From Paenibacillus mucilaginosus 3016 (GTDB lineage Bacteria > Bacillota > Bacilli > Paenibacillales > NBRC-103111), in the NCBI RefSeq assembly GCF_000250655.1, contig NC_016935.1, forward strand, positions 443,501 through 507,500: DNA of 64,000 bases. Reading direction: 5' to 3'. Each line of letters begins with the position of its first letter. Within the stretch, counting starts at the first letter, position 1. Below the pieces are notes generated by a model that searched no databases, had not been told where the DNA came from, and saw only the letters and a program-made list of their open reading frames with translations. Both the position numbers and the translations under genes were made by a program. Below, piece after piece: positions 45,685 to 54,082 of the stretch.

Positions 45685-46386
45685 ATGAAGCGGATTCTGA
45701 TCATTGAAGACGAAAGCGTGATAGCGGAGGTGCAGAAGGATTATCTGGAGGTCTCGGGCTATGCGGTCGAGATTGCGGCTACCGGGGAGGCGGGGCTGCA
45801 GAAGGCGCTGCTTGAGCCGTACGATCTTATTCTTCTCGATCTGATGCTGCCCGGGGTTGACGGCTACGAGATCTGCCGGCAGGTCCGGGCGGCGAAGAAT
45901 ATCCCGATTCTGATGGTTTCGGCCCGCCGGGAAGAGATAGACAAGATCCGGGGCCTCGGCCTCGGTGCCGACGACTACATCATGAAGCCGTTCAGCGTCG
46001 GGGAGCTCGTCGCCCGGGTGAAGGCCCATCTGGCCCGGTTCGAGCGATTGACCGGCGGCGGGGGGAGCGGGGAGTCCAGAGGAAGGGACAGCCTGCAGGT
46101 CGGCGGCCTGATCATCGATACCCTCTCCCGCAAGGTGCATGTGAACGGCAGGGAGGTTGCTTTTACCTCCAAAGAGTATGACCTGCTTGTCTTCCTCGTG
46201 CAGCACCCGAACCGGGTGTTCGGCAAGGAGCAGATTTTCGAGCGGATCTGGGGGCTGGATGCCATGGGCGACAATGCGACGGTCACCGTACATATCTCGA
46301 AGCTGCGGGAGAAAATCGAGAGCGATCCGTCCAAGCCGCAGTACATCGAGACGATCTGGGGCGTGGGGTACAGGTTTAATGTATAG
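45685..46386 (+). CDS. OmpR/PhoB-family response regulator
   Basis: This 233-residue regulator has a receiver (E8-D9, phosphoacceptor D52 in LLDLMLP, K in IMKPF) and a C-terminal winged helix (LIIDTLSRKVHVNGREVAFTSKEYDLLVFLVQHPNRVFGKEQIFERIWGLDAMGDNATVTVHISKLREKIE). It is the cognate partner of the kinase encoded 51 bases upstream. A Gly/Ser-rich linker joins the domains. Target genes are probably the exporter and exported protein before it. Confidence 0.96.
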   Translation: MKRILIIEDESVIAEVQKDYLEVSGYAVEIAATGEAGLQKALLEPYDLILLDLMLPGVDGYEICRQVRAAKNIPILMVSARREEIDKIRGLGLGADDYIMKPFSVGELVARVKAHLARFERLTGGGGSGESRGRDSLQVGGLIIDTLSRKVHVNGREVAFTSKEYDLLVFLVQHPNRVFGKEQIFERIWGLDAMGDNATVTVHISKLREKIESDPSKPQYIETIWGVGYRFNV

Positions 46387-46396
46387 AAGCTCGTGA

Positions 46397-46508
46397 TTTC
46401 GTTTTTGCGCTCCGTTATGCTTCGCATAAAGGTCGCTGTCAAAAACGAAACACATCGCCGGGCAAGGGGGAAGAAAGCGCTCCGTTATGCTCCGCATAAA
46501 GGTCCGGG
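46397..46508. repeat. Dispersed hairpin repeat, two inverted copies
   Basis: Two copies of the core found at 6238-6583 appear in the opposite orientation. The first (46397-46450) has perfect 11-bp outer arms TTTCGTTTTTG/CAAAAACGAAA around TTATGC-TTC-GCATAA. The second (46477-46508) keeps only the inner core GCGCTCCGTTATGCTCCGCATAAAGGTC. The first begins 11 bases after a regulator stop codon, so it could act as its transcript end. Confidence 0.8.
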
Positions 46509-46728
46509 CGCAAAGAGAGGCTGACCGCTTGAAGTACGCCGCTTGGGGTGACCCGCATGAAATAGATTGGAACGGGAAGCTTTTCGGAAGGAATCCGGAG
46601 GGCTTTTTTGCCGTGGGGCTGCTGCTGCCGTTCCAGGTCCCCTCTCCTGCCTGCCGCCCTTAATACGTTAAGATCCGGTAAACTCTGCGGGCAGGTGGGC
46701 GGCAGGCGGGTAATGGAATAGACAGGGG

Positions 46729-47519
46729 CTAACGAAGCGGGGCTTCCCGCTCCTTGAGGTAATGCGAAGGAGGCAGGCCGGTAAGACGCTTGAAGGTGCG
46801 GTGAAAAACGAAGGATCGCAGTAGCCGAGCTGCTCCGCGATGTCCGCTACGGTCAGGTCGGAGTGGCGCAGCAGGTAGACGGCGGTCTTCATCCGCAGCC
46901 CGTGCGTATATTCGGAGATCGTCTGGCCGGTCGCTTCGCGGAACAGCACGGCGGCATGCCCGGGGCTGCGGCCGATGACGGCAGCGAGATCCTCCTTGGT
47001 CACCTTCTCGCGGTAATGGTTGCGCAGGTAGGCCGTCATGAGCTCGCCCTGCCGGTGAAGCAGGGCGGTGTGCGGCCCTTTGTCATATTCCCGGTTCAGC
47101 CGGGTGAGCGACTCAAGAAGCAGCGCGCTGCAGAGGACGCCGGCGTAGGGAGCCCCTTCCGCCCATTCCTGCGCCATCGTCTGGGCCCGGGCGAGCAGCA
47201 GCTCCCAGGCGGCACAGCGCCAGCGAAGCGGCTGGTCCGAAGCCAGCAGGGGGAGCGGTGAGGCGCCGCCTGCTCCGGACGAGAAGGTAGTCACATATTT
47301 TTCGTGGGTGAGGGACGGAATGCTTTTGCCATAGTAGGTAACGCCGGGGGGGAGAAGCAGCACATCGCCCTTCTCGAGGAGCATTTTCTCCCCCTGCACC
47401 CAGTAGACGCATTTGCCGTAGCCCATCAGGATGAAGGACCAGGAGTCGGCCTCCCGTTCCACTTCCTCGAACCAGGGCATCGTTCCGGCGTCCCGGCGTA
47501 TATTTTCGATCTGAAGCAT
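46729..47519 (-). pseudogene. AraC-family regulator with frameshift in the last helix-turn-helix
   Basis: The full reading is about 263 residues. An N-terminal cupin-like sensor (GYGKCVYWVQGEKMLLEKGDVLLLPPGVTYYGK) is followed by two HTH motifs (VTKEDLAAVIGRSPGHAAVLFREATGQ and LTVADIAEQLGYCDPSFF). After SFF the expected HRTFKRLTGLPPSHYLKE lies in another frame. A run of five T (plus-strand A at 46804-46808) where six would restore frame explains it; the restored stop is at 46729. As read, the protein continues in the wrong frame to 46668 with a nonsense tail. The ATG has AAGGAGA upstream. Confidence 0.8.
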
Positions 47520-47678
47520 GGGGGTGGTCTCCTTTTGAACGAGGGAAGCTCCAAGCGAATCCTCTGAATCTAACTATAATACATCTATCATACTATATTT
47601 CATGGAATATTGGGGAAAAGGGGATTACAATAACGGGAGACCATTCGACAAGAATCGAGCTAAGGGAGAGACATACAC

Positions 47679-49097
47679 ATGCGCAAAACCAAGATTATCT
47701 GTACACTCGGACCCGCTTGCGACAACCTGGAAGTGCTGAAAGAGATGATCCGGGCGGGCATGAACGTAGCCCGGCTGAACATGGCGCACGGCGATCTGGA
47801 TGAGCAGCGGACCCGTATCCGCCGGGTGCGGCAGGCGGCGAGTGAACTGGGGGCTGCGGTGGCGGTACTGCTCGACATCAAGGGACCGGAAGTGCGCATC
47901 GGCAAGCTGAAGGACAGCTCGTACGAGCTGAAGACGGACGGGAAGCTGACGCTGACGACGGAGATCATCGAAGGAACGGCCGAGCGGATCTCGGTGTCTT
48001 ACGCGCAGCTGCCACAGGATCTCCATCCGGGCAGCCGCATCCTGATCGATGACGGCCTGATCGAGCTGCGAGTCGAAGAAGTGGAAGGAACGGAGATTCA
48101 CTGCCGCATCGTGAACGGCGGCGTGATCAAGCCCCGCAAAGGTGTCAACCTGCCGGGCGTAAAGACGTCGCTGCCCGGGGTAACGGAGCGGGACGTGCAG
48201 CACATTCATTTTGCAGCGGAAGAGGATCTCGATATTATCGCGGTTTCGTTCGTGCGCAGGGCGGCGGATATTCTGGAAGTGCGCGAGCTGCTGGAGCAGC
48301 TTGGTGCCGGTCACATCCAGATTATCTCGAAGATCGAGAACGAGGAAGGCGTGGACGAGCTGGATGCGATCCTGGAGGTGTCCGACGGCCTGATGGTCGC
48401 GCGCGGCGATCTCGGGGTCGAGATTCCGGTGGAGGATGTGCCGATCCTGCAGAAGCTCATGATCCGCAAGTGCAACCAGGCCGGCAAGCCGGTCATTACG
48501 GCGACGCATATGCTCGACTCCATGCAGGTGAATCCGCGTCCGACACGGGCGGAAGCAAGCGACGTGGCCAACGCGGTGCTCGACGGAACGGATGTGCTCA
48601 TGCTGTCGGGCGAGAGTGCGGCAGGCAAGTATCCGGTGGAGTCCGTCCAGACGATGGCGGCTATTGCTGAGCGTACCGAAGCGACGCTTCCGTACTGGGA
48701 CAACTACGTGAAGCGGGCGGCGGAGCAGACGCCGAACGTCACGGAAGTCATCTCACAGGCGGTCGTAGGCTCTTCCCTGGAGCTGAATGCCAAGGCGATC
48801 CTGACCCCGACGGAGACCGGCTTCACCGCGCGGATGGTATCCAAGTACCGGCCGAAGGCGCCGATCGTGGCGATCGCTCCCGACGAGCGGATCCGCCGTA
48901 GGATGAGCCTCATCTGGGGCGTAACCCCGGTGCTTGGCGAGCCGGTAACGTCCACCGACGCGATGTTCCTCTCCGCCGTGGACGGCGGCAAGAAGAGCGG
49001 GCTGGTCGAAGCGGGAGATCTCGTCATCGTCTCCGCAGGGGTGCCGATCGGCGGCGCAGGCTCGACGAACCTGATCAAGATCATGAACGCCGAATAG
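47679..49097 (+). CDS. pyk: Pyruvate kinase family protein (short form)
   Basis: This 472-residue enzyme transfers phosphate from phosphoenolpyruvate to ADP. It has KTKIICTLGPACDN, the B domain after LLDIKGPEVRIG, the active-site KIENEEGVDELDAIL, MVARGDLGVEIP and the allosteric C-domain. It lacks the extra C-terminal PEP-utilizer-like domain found in the main Bacillus/Paenibacillus Pyk (about 585 residues). Two usually constant spots differ: NMAHG for NFSHG and MLDSM for MLESM. It may therefore be a second, specialised copy. GGGAG precedes the ATG. It is alone with a terminator. Confidence 0.92.
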   Translation: MRKTKIICTLGPACDNLEVLKEMIRAGMNVARLNMAHGDLDEQRTRIRRVRQAASELGAAVAVLLDIKGPEVRIGKLKDSSYELKTDGKLTLTTEIIEGTAERISVSYAQLPQDLHPGSRILIDDGLIELRVEEVEGTEIHCRIVNGGVIKPRKGVNLPGVKTSLPGVTERDVQHIHFAAEEDLDIIAVSFVRRAADILEVRELLEQLGAGHIQIISKIENEEGVDELDAILEVSDGLMVARGDLGVEIPVEDVPILQKLMIRKCNQAGKPVITATHMLDSMQVNPRPTRAEASDVANAVLDGTDVLMLSGESAAGKYPVESVQTMAAIAERTEATLPYWDNYVKRAAEQTPNVTEVISQAVVGSSLELNAKAILTPTETGFTARMVSKYRPKAPIVAIAPDERIRRRMSLIWGVTPVLGEPVTSTDAMFLSAVDGGKKSGLVEAGDLVIVSAGVPIGGAGSTNLIKIMNAE

Positions 49098-49118
49098 CAT
49101 AGCAGACAGTTGCAGGCC

Positions 49119-49166
49119 AAAGAGCGCCCGGGAGAACCGCAGAAGCGGGAAACCCGGGCGCTCTTT
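49119..49166. terminator. Terminator between pyk and the convergent small gene
   Basis: A 14-bp stem AAAGAGCGCCCGGG/CCCGGGCGCTCTTT spans a long loop. Confidence 0.75.
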
Positions 49167-49184
49167 GGGGATAGCTGCAAACAA

Positions 49185-49460
49185 TTAAGATTTACCGGCC
49201 TTGCCCAGAGGATCGGCCCCGAAATCATTATCGTAATGCGACCGCTTCTTCGTGTTGGCCGTCGTATCCTTATAGAATTCTTCTTCCTGGCTCTCGAGCG
49301 GCAGGGAAGTCAGCTCCCATTCAGTATTGCCGAGCACCGGGTCGGCCGGAAATTCGTCGCCGCGCTTCAGCTTCTCTTCGCGGCCCCATTCGTTGGTATA
49401 AATGCCGTCGGTTTCGACTTCTTCGCCCGACATCGGATTCATGCTTTTATCATTTGCCAT
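49185..49460 (-). CDS. Small hydrophilic protein, weakly YjzC-like
   Basis: This 91-residue acidic protein contains MSGEEVETDGIYTNEWGREEKLKRGDEFPADPVLGNTEWEL. The spacing of G-x-Y, L-x-x-G-D-x-F-P and T-x-W resembles the small Bacillus protein YjzC, with an added C-terminal stretch. The ATG at 49460 follows AAGGAGGG. Function unknown. Convergent with pyk. Confidence 0.6.
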   Translation of the reverse strand: MANDKSMNPMSGEEVETDGIYTNEWGREEKLKRGDEFPADPVLGNTEWELTSLPLESQEEEFYKDTTANTKKRSHYDNDFGADPLGKAGKS

Positions 49461-49568
49461 TGCTGCCAAAACCCTCCTTGTGGTCGAATCGAACGTTAGT
49501 ATGCCCGCCTTCATTGAAAAAATGCCGCCCCCGGGGTATGATGTTGCCGTTGTACAGAAAGGAATGCG

Positions 49569-50342
49569 GTGGACATGACAGAAGCTTTATGGGGAACAGG
49601 GGTAAACGCCGCCGCGATAGTGGCCGGAGGACTGGCCGGACTGCTGCTGCAGCGGATGAGTGACGGCATGCGCCGTACGGTCATGCAGGGGATCGGTCTC
49701 GCGCTGATTGCGCTCGGAGTATCAATGGCGCTGAAGTCGGATCAATTTCTGCTCATGGCAGCCTGTTTGACCCTGGGGGGCATTACGGGTGAGCTGGCCG
49801 GAGTGGAACAGGGGCTGGAGCGGCTCGGCAAGCTGCTGGAACAGGCAGTGAATGCGCTCACCAGACGGCTCCGGCGGGGGAAGGATACGGGATCGCAGGA
49901 AGGCCGGCTGGCCGCCGGCTTCGTCAATGCGACGCTGGTCTTCTGCATCGGGGCGATGGCTGTCCTCGGTCCGCTGGACAGCGGCCTGCGCGGGGATCAC
50001 GTCGTATTGTATACGAAAGCACTGCTCGACGGATTTTTGTCGATTATCTTTGCTTCGACGATGGGGGTGGGGGTGGCCTTCTCCGCCCTGGCGGTCTTCT
50101 TGTATCAAGGTGTGATCGCCTTGGCGGCATCCTGGATCGCCTCTGGGCTGGACGAGGTGCTGCTCGGCGAGATCATTCGTCAGGTGACGGCGGTGGGTGG
50201 CGTACTGATCGTCGGCGTGGGCATCAATCTGCTGGAACTGCGCCGGATTCATGTGGCCAATCTGCTGCCGGCTCTCGTCTTTGCAGCGCTTGCTGTTCCG
50301 GTGACCGGATGGCTGACGGCCTGGTGGGCGGGACTGGGCTAG
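49569..50342 (+). CDS. DUF554 membrane protein (YdfK/YqgA-like)
   Basis: This 257-residue integral membrane protein has about seven helices, with TGVNAAAIVAGGLAGLLLQRM at the start, FVNATLVFCIGAMAVLGPLDSGL in the centre and the conserved ILIVGVGINLLELRRIHVANLLPAL near the end, as in DUF554 proteins. A GTG at 49569 and an ATG at 49575 are both possible; AAAGGA sits before them. Function is unknown, probably transport. Confidence 0.88.
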   Translation: MDMTEALWGTGVNAAAIVAGGLAGLLLQRMSDGMRRTVMQGIGLALIALGVSMALKSDQFLLMAACLTLGGITGELAGVEQGLERLGKLLEQAVNALTRRLRRGKDTGSQEGRLAAGFVNATLVFCIGAMAVLGPLDSGLRGDHVVLYTKALLDGFLSIIFASTMGVGVAFSALAVFLYQGVIALAASWIASGLDEVLLGEIIRQVTAVGGVLIVGVGINLLELRRIHVANLLPALVFAALAVPVTGWLTAWWAGLG

Positions 50343-50426
50343 GCTGGGCGGCAAGCGGACAGGACGTCCAATCCTATAGAAGCTTCTATAGAAAATAAGG
50401 CAGCCGTCGGCCGCGCGGTACAAAAA

Positions 50427-50461
50427 AAGAAGCCAGTTCTCCCTCAGAGAACTGGCTTCTT
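50427..50461. terminator. Bidirectional terminator, DUF554 and serS
   Basis: The stem AAGAAGCCAGTTCTC/GAGAACTGGCTTCTT has a seven-T run on the minus strand. Confidence 0.85.
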
Positions 50462-50528
50462 GGCGTACCCGGGCAGGCCGGCGGCGTAAGCTGCGTCTCC
50501 CATAGAATGGGAGCAGAATGGGCAGCGC

Positions 50529-51815
50529 TTAGTCCCGGGGAGGGACGAGCCGGTCCAGGCCGCCCATATAAGGCCGCAGCGCTTCCGGGATACGGACCGT
50601 GCCGTCTTCCTGCTGGTGGTTCTCCAGCAGGGGAATGAGAATTCGCGGCGAAGCCACGGCCGTATTATTGAGCGTATAACAGTACCGCAGCCGGCCGTCC
50701 CCGTCCTTGTACCGGATGCCCGCCCGGCGGGCCTGGAAGTCGAGCAGGTGCGACGACGAGTGAGTCTCCCCGTAAGCTGCCCGGCTTGGCATCCAGGTCT
50801 CGATGTCGTACTGCTTGAACGTCTTCTGCGACATGTCTCCGGTGCAGACGGCGACCGTGCGGTGCGGGAGCTCAAGCAGCCGGAGCAGGCGCCGCGCATG
50901 TCCCGTAATCTCCTGCAGCAGGGATTCCGCGGCTCCGGGGTCGGCCTCGCAGAGCACGACCTGCTCCACCTTGGCGAACTGGTGCACCCGGTACAGACCG
51001 TGCGTATCCCGGCCGGCCGAGCCCGCTTCGCTGCGGAAGCAGCTCGATACCGCCGCCAGCCGGATCGGCCGGGTGACGTCCACGGTCTCTCCACTGTAAT
51101 AGTGCAGCAGCGGGATCTCCGAGGTGCCGGCAAGATAGCGGTCCTCTCCCTCAAGGCGGTACACCTGGTCTTCTCCCAGCGGGAAGAAGCCGGCATGGCG
51201 GAACGCCTCCGGCCGGAGCGCAAGGGGCACCTCGAGCAGCGTGAAGCCCTCGGCGAGCAGCAGGTCTACCGCCAGCTGCTGCACCGCCCGGTGGAGCAGG
51301 GCTCCCGCTCCGCGCAGGTAGTACCCGCGGCTGCCGGCCGGCTTGACGCCCCGGGGGAGGTCGATGATGCGGTGCAGCTCCCCGAGGGCGGTGTGGCTCA
51401 GCGGCTCGAAGCCGAACTGCGGCGGCTCGCCCCAGCGGCCGGTCTCTACGTTGTCCGCATCCGAGCGCCCCGGCGGGGTGTCCGCCGAAGGCACGTTCGG
51501 TACCCGCAGCAGCAGGTCGGCGCGCTGCCGCTCTGCTCCGTCCAGCTCCGCTTCGAGCCGAGCCAGCTCGCCGTTCACCCGGCGGACCTCCCGCTTGGCG
51601 TCCTCCGCTTCTGCCCTTCGGCCTTCCCGCAGCCAGCCGGGGATCGCCTGCGAATGCCGGTTGCGGATGCGGCGGAGCTCCTCCACCTGCTGCAGCAGCC
51701 CCCGCCAGCGGTCATCGCAGGCGAGGAGCTCTTCCACGCTCAAGGGAATGCCCTTAAGCCTGGCTGCCTCCTGCACCTTCGTTTGGTTTTCCCGAATCCA
51801 ATGAATGTCCAGCAT
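50529..51815 (-). CDS. serS: Seryl-tRNA synthetase, divergent paralogue-like
   Basis: This 428-residue class II enzyme attaches serine to tRNA-Ser. An N-terminal coiled coil (about 30-100) binds the tRNA arm. The catalytic core shows GTSEIPLLHYY, motif 2 SCFRSEAGSAGRDTHGLYRVHQFAKVEQ and motif 3 NNTAVASPRILIPLLENHQQEDGTVRIPEALRPYMGG. The N-terminal half differs from the housekeeping Bacillus SerRS (for example HWIRENQTKVQEAARLKGIPLSVEELL), which is usually encoded near dnaA, so this may be a second copy. It is controlled by a T-box leader and has AAAGGAG before the ATG. Confidence 0.93.
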   Translation of the reverse strand: MLDIHWIRENQTKVQEAARLKGIPLSVEELLACDDRWRGLLQQVEELRRIRNRHSQAIPGWLREGRRAEAEDAKREVRRVNGELARLEAELDGAERQRADLLLRVPNVPSADTPPGRSDADNVETGRWGEPPQFGFEPLSHTALGELHRIIDLPRGVKPAGSRGYYLRGAGALLHRAVQQLAVDLLLAEGFTLLEVPLALRPEAFRHAGFFPLGEDQVYRLEGEDRYLAGTSEIPLLHYYSGETVDVTRPIRLAAVSSCFRSEAGSAGRDTHGLYRVHQFAKVEQVVLCEADPGAAESLLQEITGHARRLLRLLELPHRTVAVCTGDMSQKTFKQYDIETWMPSRAAYGETHSSSHLLDFQARRAGIRYKDGDGRLRYCYTLNNTAVASPRILIPLLENHQQEDGTVRIPEALRPYMGGLDRLVPPRD

Positions 51816-51849
51816 CTTAACCGCTCCTTTGTGTGGGTGTTGGTCCAAA

Positions 51850-52050
51850 AAACACAAAAAGCGCCCTCATCCGTATGGGACGAGGAGCGCTTGGACTCGC
51901 GGTGCCACCCAACTTGACCGGACGCTGAGAGTCCGATCCACTTTGGTTCCGCGGTAACGGGCGGGTCCGGTTGACTTAGGGGACGGGAGTCCCTTGACGA
52001 CAACGCCTCCGAGTTGGATGCTCTTCATTGGCATAATGGCTGGATGCTTT
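51850..52050 (-). promoter_or_regulatory. T-box leader of serS
   Basis: On the minus strand TGGGTGGCACCGCGAG (51911-51896) is the T-box that pairs with uncharged tRNA. A terminator (51861-51890, GCGCTCCTCGTCCC / GGATGAGGGCGC, then TTTTT) follows it. The upstream part holds the stem I region. I could not assign the specifier codon with certainty; tRNA-Ser is inferred from the gene. Confidence 0.92.
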
Positions 52051-52056
52051 TGTAGT

Positions 52057-52085
52057 AGTATACGCGATTCGGTTTGAATCATCAA
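52057..52085 (-). promoter_or_regulatory. Sigma-A promoter of the serS T-box transcript
   Basis: TTGATG (52085-52080), a 17-base spacer and TATACT (52062-52057) lie immediately upstream of the T-box leader. Confidence 0.75.
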
Positions 52086-52306
52086 GGGGAGGCTGCCCAT
52101 AGGTTCGAGGAGGACAACTGACAGGCAGTGCGGTGCAGCAAGGGCGGGCTTCGGGTTGATACCGAAACGGAGGAAAGGTTGGTTAGCAATGAACTTTTCT
52201 GGTGGCAGCCTTATCCAAATATGGTATGGTAGTGATATGGTAAAAAGACGGTTCGGGGTTCCTGTAGGCTGTCTCCACGTTAACTCCCAGAGAGGTGAAA
52301 AAAGTC

Positions 52307-54052
52307 GTGACGTTTGTAAACCGCTTGGCCTGGTTTTTCCGCGAACGCTGGGTCTGGTATCTCGGTGCCGTCCTGCTTATGGCGCTTGTGAATGTGCTGG
52401 GAATCGTGCCGCCCCGGATGATCGGCAGCGTGATCGATGAGATCCGTACGGGGGCGCTGACCGGCGATCAGCTGCAGAGGCATGTGCTACTGCTCGCAGG
52501 GCTTGCCGTATTCATGTATATCATCACCTACATCTGGATTACTACGCTGTTCGGCAATTCGCTGCTTCTGGAGCGGATGCTGCGGAGCCGCCTTGTATCC
52601 CACTTCATGCGGATGTCGCCATCCTTCTTCCACCGGAACAGCACCGGGGAGCTCATGGCGCTGGCCACCAACGATATTCCTTCGATCGGGCAGACGGCGG
52701 GCTATGGCGTGATGACGCTTGTCAATACGATCGTCGGCACGTCGGTGGTGCTCATCACGATGATCTCGCTCATCTCCTGGAAGCTGATGCTGGCCGCGCT
52801 GATCCCGCTGCCGCTGCTGACCCTGCTGATCAGCGTACTGGGCAAGCAGACGCGGTCGCGGTTCATCGCGGCGCAGGCCGCCTTCGGGCGGATGAATGAC
52901 CAGGCGCTGGAGTCCATCTCCGGGATGCGGGTGATTCGCTCTTATGTGCAGGAAGAGCACGACCTGGCCTCTTTTGACCGGGTGACCAGGGACGTCATGA
53001 ATCTCAATATCCGGGTGGCCGCCATTCAGGCGCTGTTCCATCCCGCCATCTCGCTCATCGTAGGGATGAGCTTCATTATCGGGATCGGCTACGGAGCGAA
53101 CCTCGTCTTTCATCATGAAATCACGCTGGGCCAGCTCGTATCCTTCAATATTTATCTCGGCATGCTGATCTGGCCGATGATCGCCTTCGGCGAGTTCATC
53201 AACGTGCTGCAGCGCGGCACCGCCTCCGTGGACCGGGTGACCGCCAGCTTCGCGCAGACGCCAGAAGTGCAGGATCCGGAGGAGCCGGTGAAGGTCGACC
53301 GTCCGGAATCGATCGAACTGCGGGATCTGACCTTCCGCTACCCGGGGGCCTCCCAGGATAGTCTGCGCGGCGTGTCCGTGCGGCTGGAGAGCGGCCAGAC
53401 GCTCGGACTGGTCGGGCGCACCGGCAGCGGCAAGAGCACCCTGCTCAAGCAGCTCCTCCGCTACTATCCGGTCGAGCCGGGGACTGTGCTGTTCTCCGGC
53501 GTCGGGATCGAGAACCTCTCGGTGAGCGAGATCCGGAGCTGGATCGGCTATGTGCCGCAGGAGCATCTGCTTCTCTCGAAGTCGGTGCGGGACAATATCG
53601 CTCTCGCCCGGCCTGACGCTTCGGGGGAGGAGATCGCGCGGGCCATTGCGATGGCTTCATTCACCGCCGATATCGAGATGCTGCCCCAGGGGCTCGAGAC
53701 GATTGTCGGCGAGAACGGTGTCATGCTCTCCGGCGGACAGAAGCAGCGCATCAGTATTGCGCGCGCCCTGCTCGCCGACCCGGAGATTCTGATTCTCGAC
53801 GATTCCCTGTCGGCCGTGGATGCGCGGACGGAGAGCGCTATTCTGGAGGCGCTGCGGGCCGAGCGAGCAGGGCGGACGACGCTGATCGCCACCCACCGGT
53901 TGTCGGCCGTGATGCACGCCGACCGGATTCTGGTGCTTGAGGACGGCAGAATCAGCGAGGATGGCACCCACGAGGAGCTGATGCGGCGCGGCGGCTGGTA
54001 CAAGGAGCAGTTCGAACGGCAGCAGCTGGAGGCGAACCTGCTCGAAACCTAG
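52307..54052 (+). CDS. ABC exporter half-transporter, YheI/BmrC-like
   Basis: This 581-residue fused permease-ATPase has six membrane helices (about 1-310) and a nucleotide-binding domain with Walker A GRTGSGKST, signature MLSGGQKQRISIARALL, Walker B ILILDDSLSAVD and H-loop ATHRLS. The D rather than E after Walker B (LDDSLSAVD) marks the degenerate site typical of BmrC/YheI, one half of a heterodimeric multidrug exporter. I chose the GTG at 52307, with AGAGGTGA eight bases upstream; a GTG at 52295 is possible. The partner half is encoded 30 bases downstream. Confidence 0.92.
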   Translation: MTFVNRLAWFFRERWVWYLGAVLLMALVNVLGIVPPRMIGSVIDEIRTGALTGDQLQRHVLLLAGLAVFMYIITYIWITTLFGNSLLLERMLRSRLVSHFMRMSPSFFHRNSTGELMALATNDIPSIGQTAGYGVMTLVNTIVGTSVVLITMISLISWKLMLAALIPLPLLTLLISVLGKQTRSRFIAAQAAFGRMNDQALESISGMRVIRSYVQEEHDLASFDRVTRDVMNLNIRVAAIQALFHPAISLIVGMSFIIGIGYGANLVFHHEITLGQLVSFNIYLGMLIWPMIAFGEFINVLQRGTASVDRVTASFAQTPEVQDPEEPVKVDRPESIELRDLTFRYPGASQDSLRGVSVRLESGQTLGLVGRTGSGKSTLLKQLLRYYPVEPGTVLFSGVGIENLSVSEIRSWIGYVPQEHLLLSKSVRDNIALARPDASGEEIARAIAMASFTADIEMLPQGLETIVGENGVMLSGGQKQRISIARALLADPEILILDDSLSAVDARTESAILEALRAERAGRTTLIATHRLSAVMHADRILVLEDGRISEDGTHEELMRRGGWYKEQFERQQLEANLLET

Positions 54053-54082
54053 AGGCAAGAGGAAGGATGTGCGAGGATCATC

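Noticed and set aside
52156..52440. Leader peptide like BmrB before the ABC exporter genes
   Set aside because: A short frame is open, but it runs out of frame into the exporter gene and no terminator/antiterminator pair was visible.
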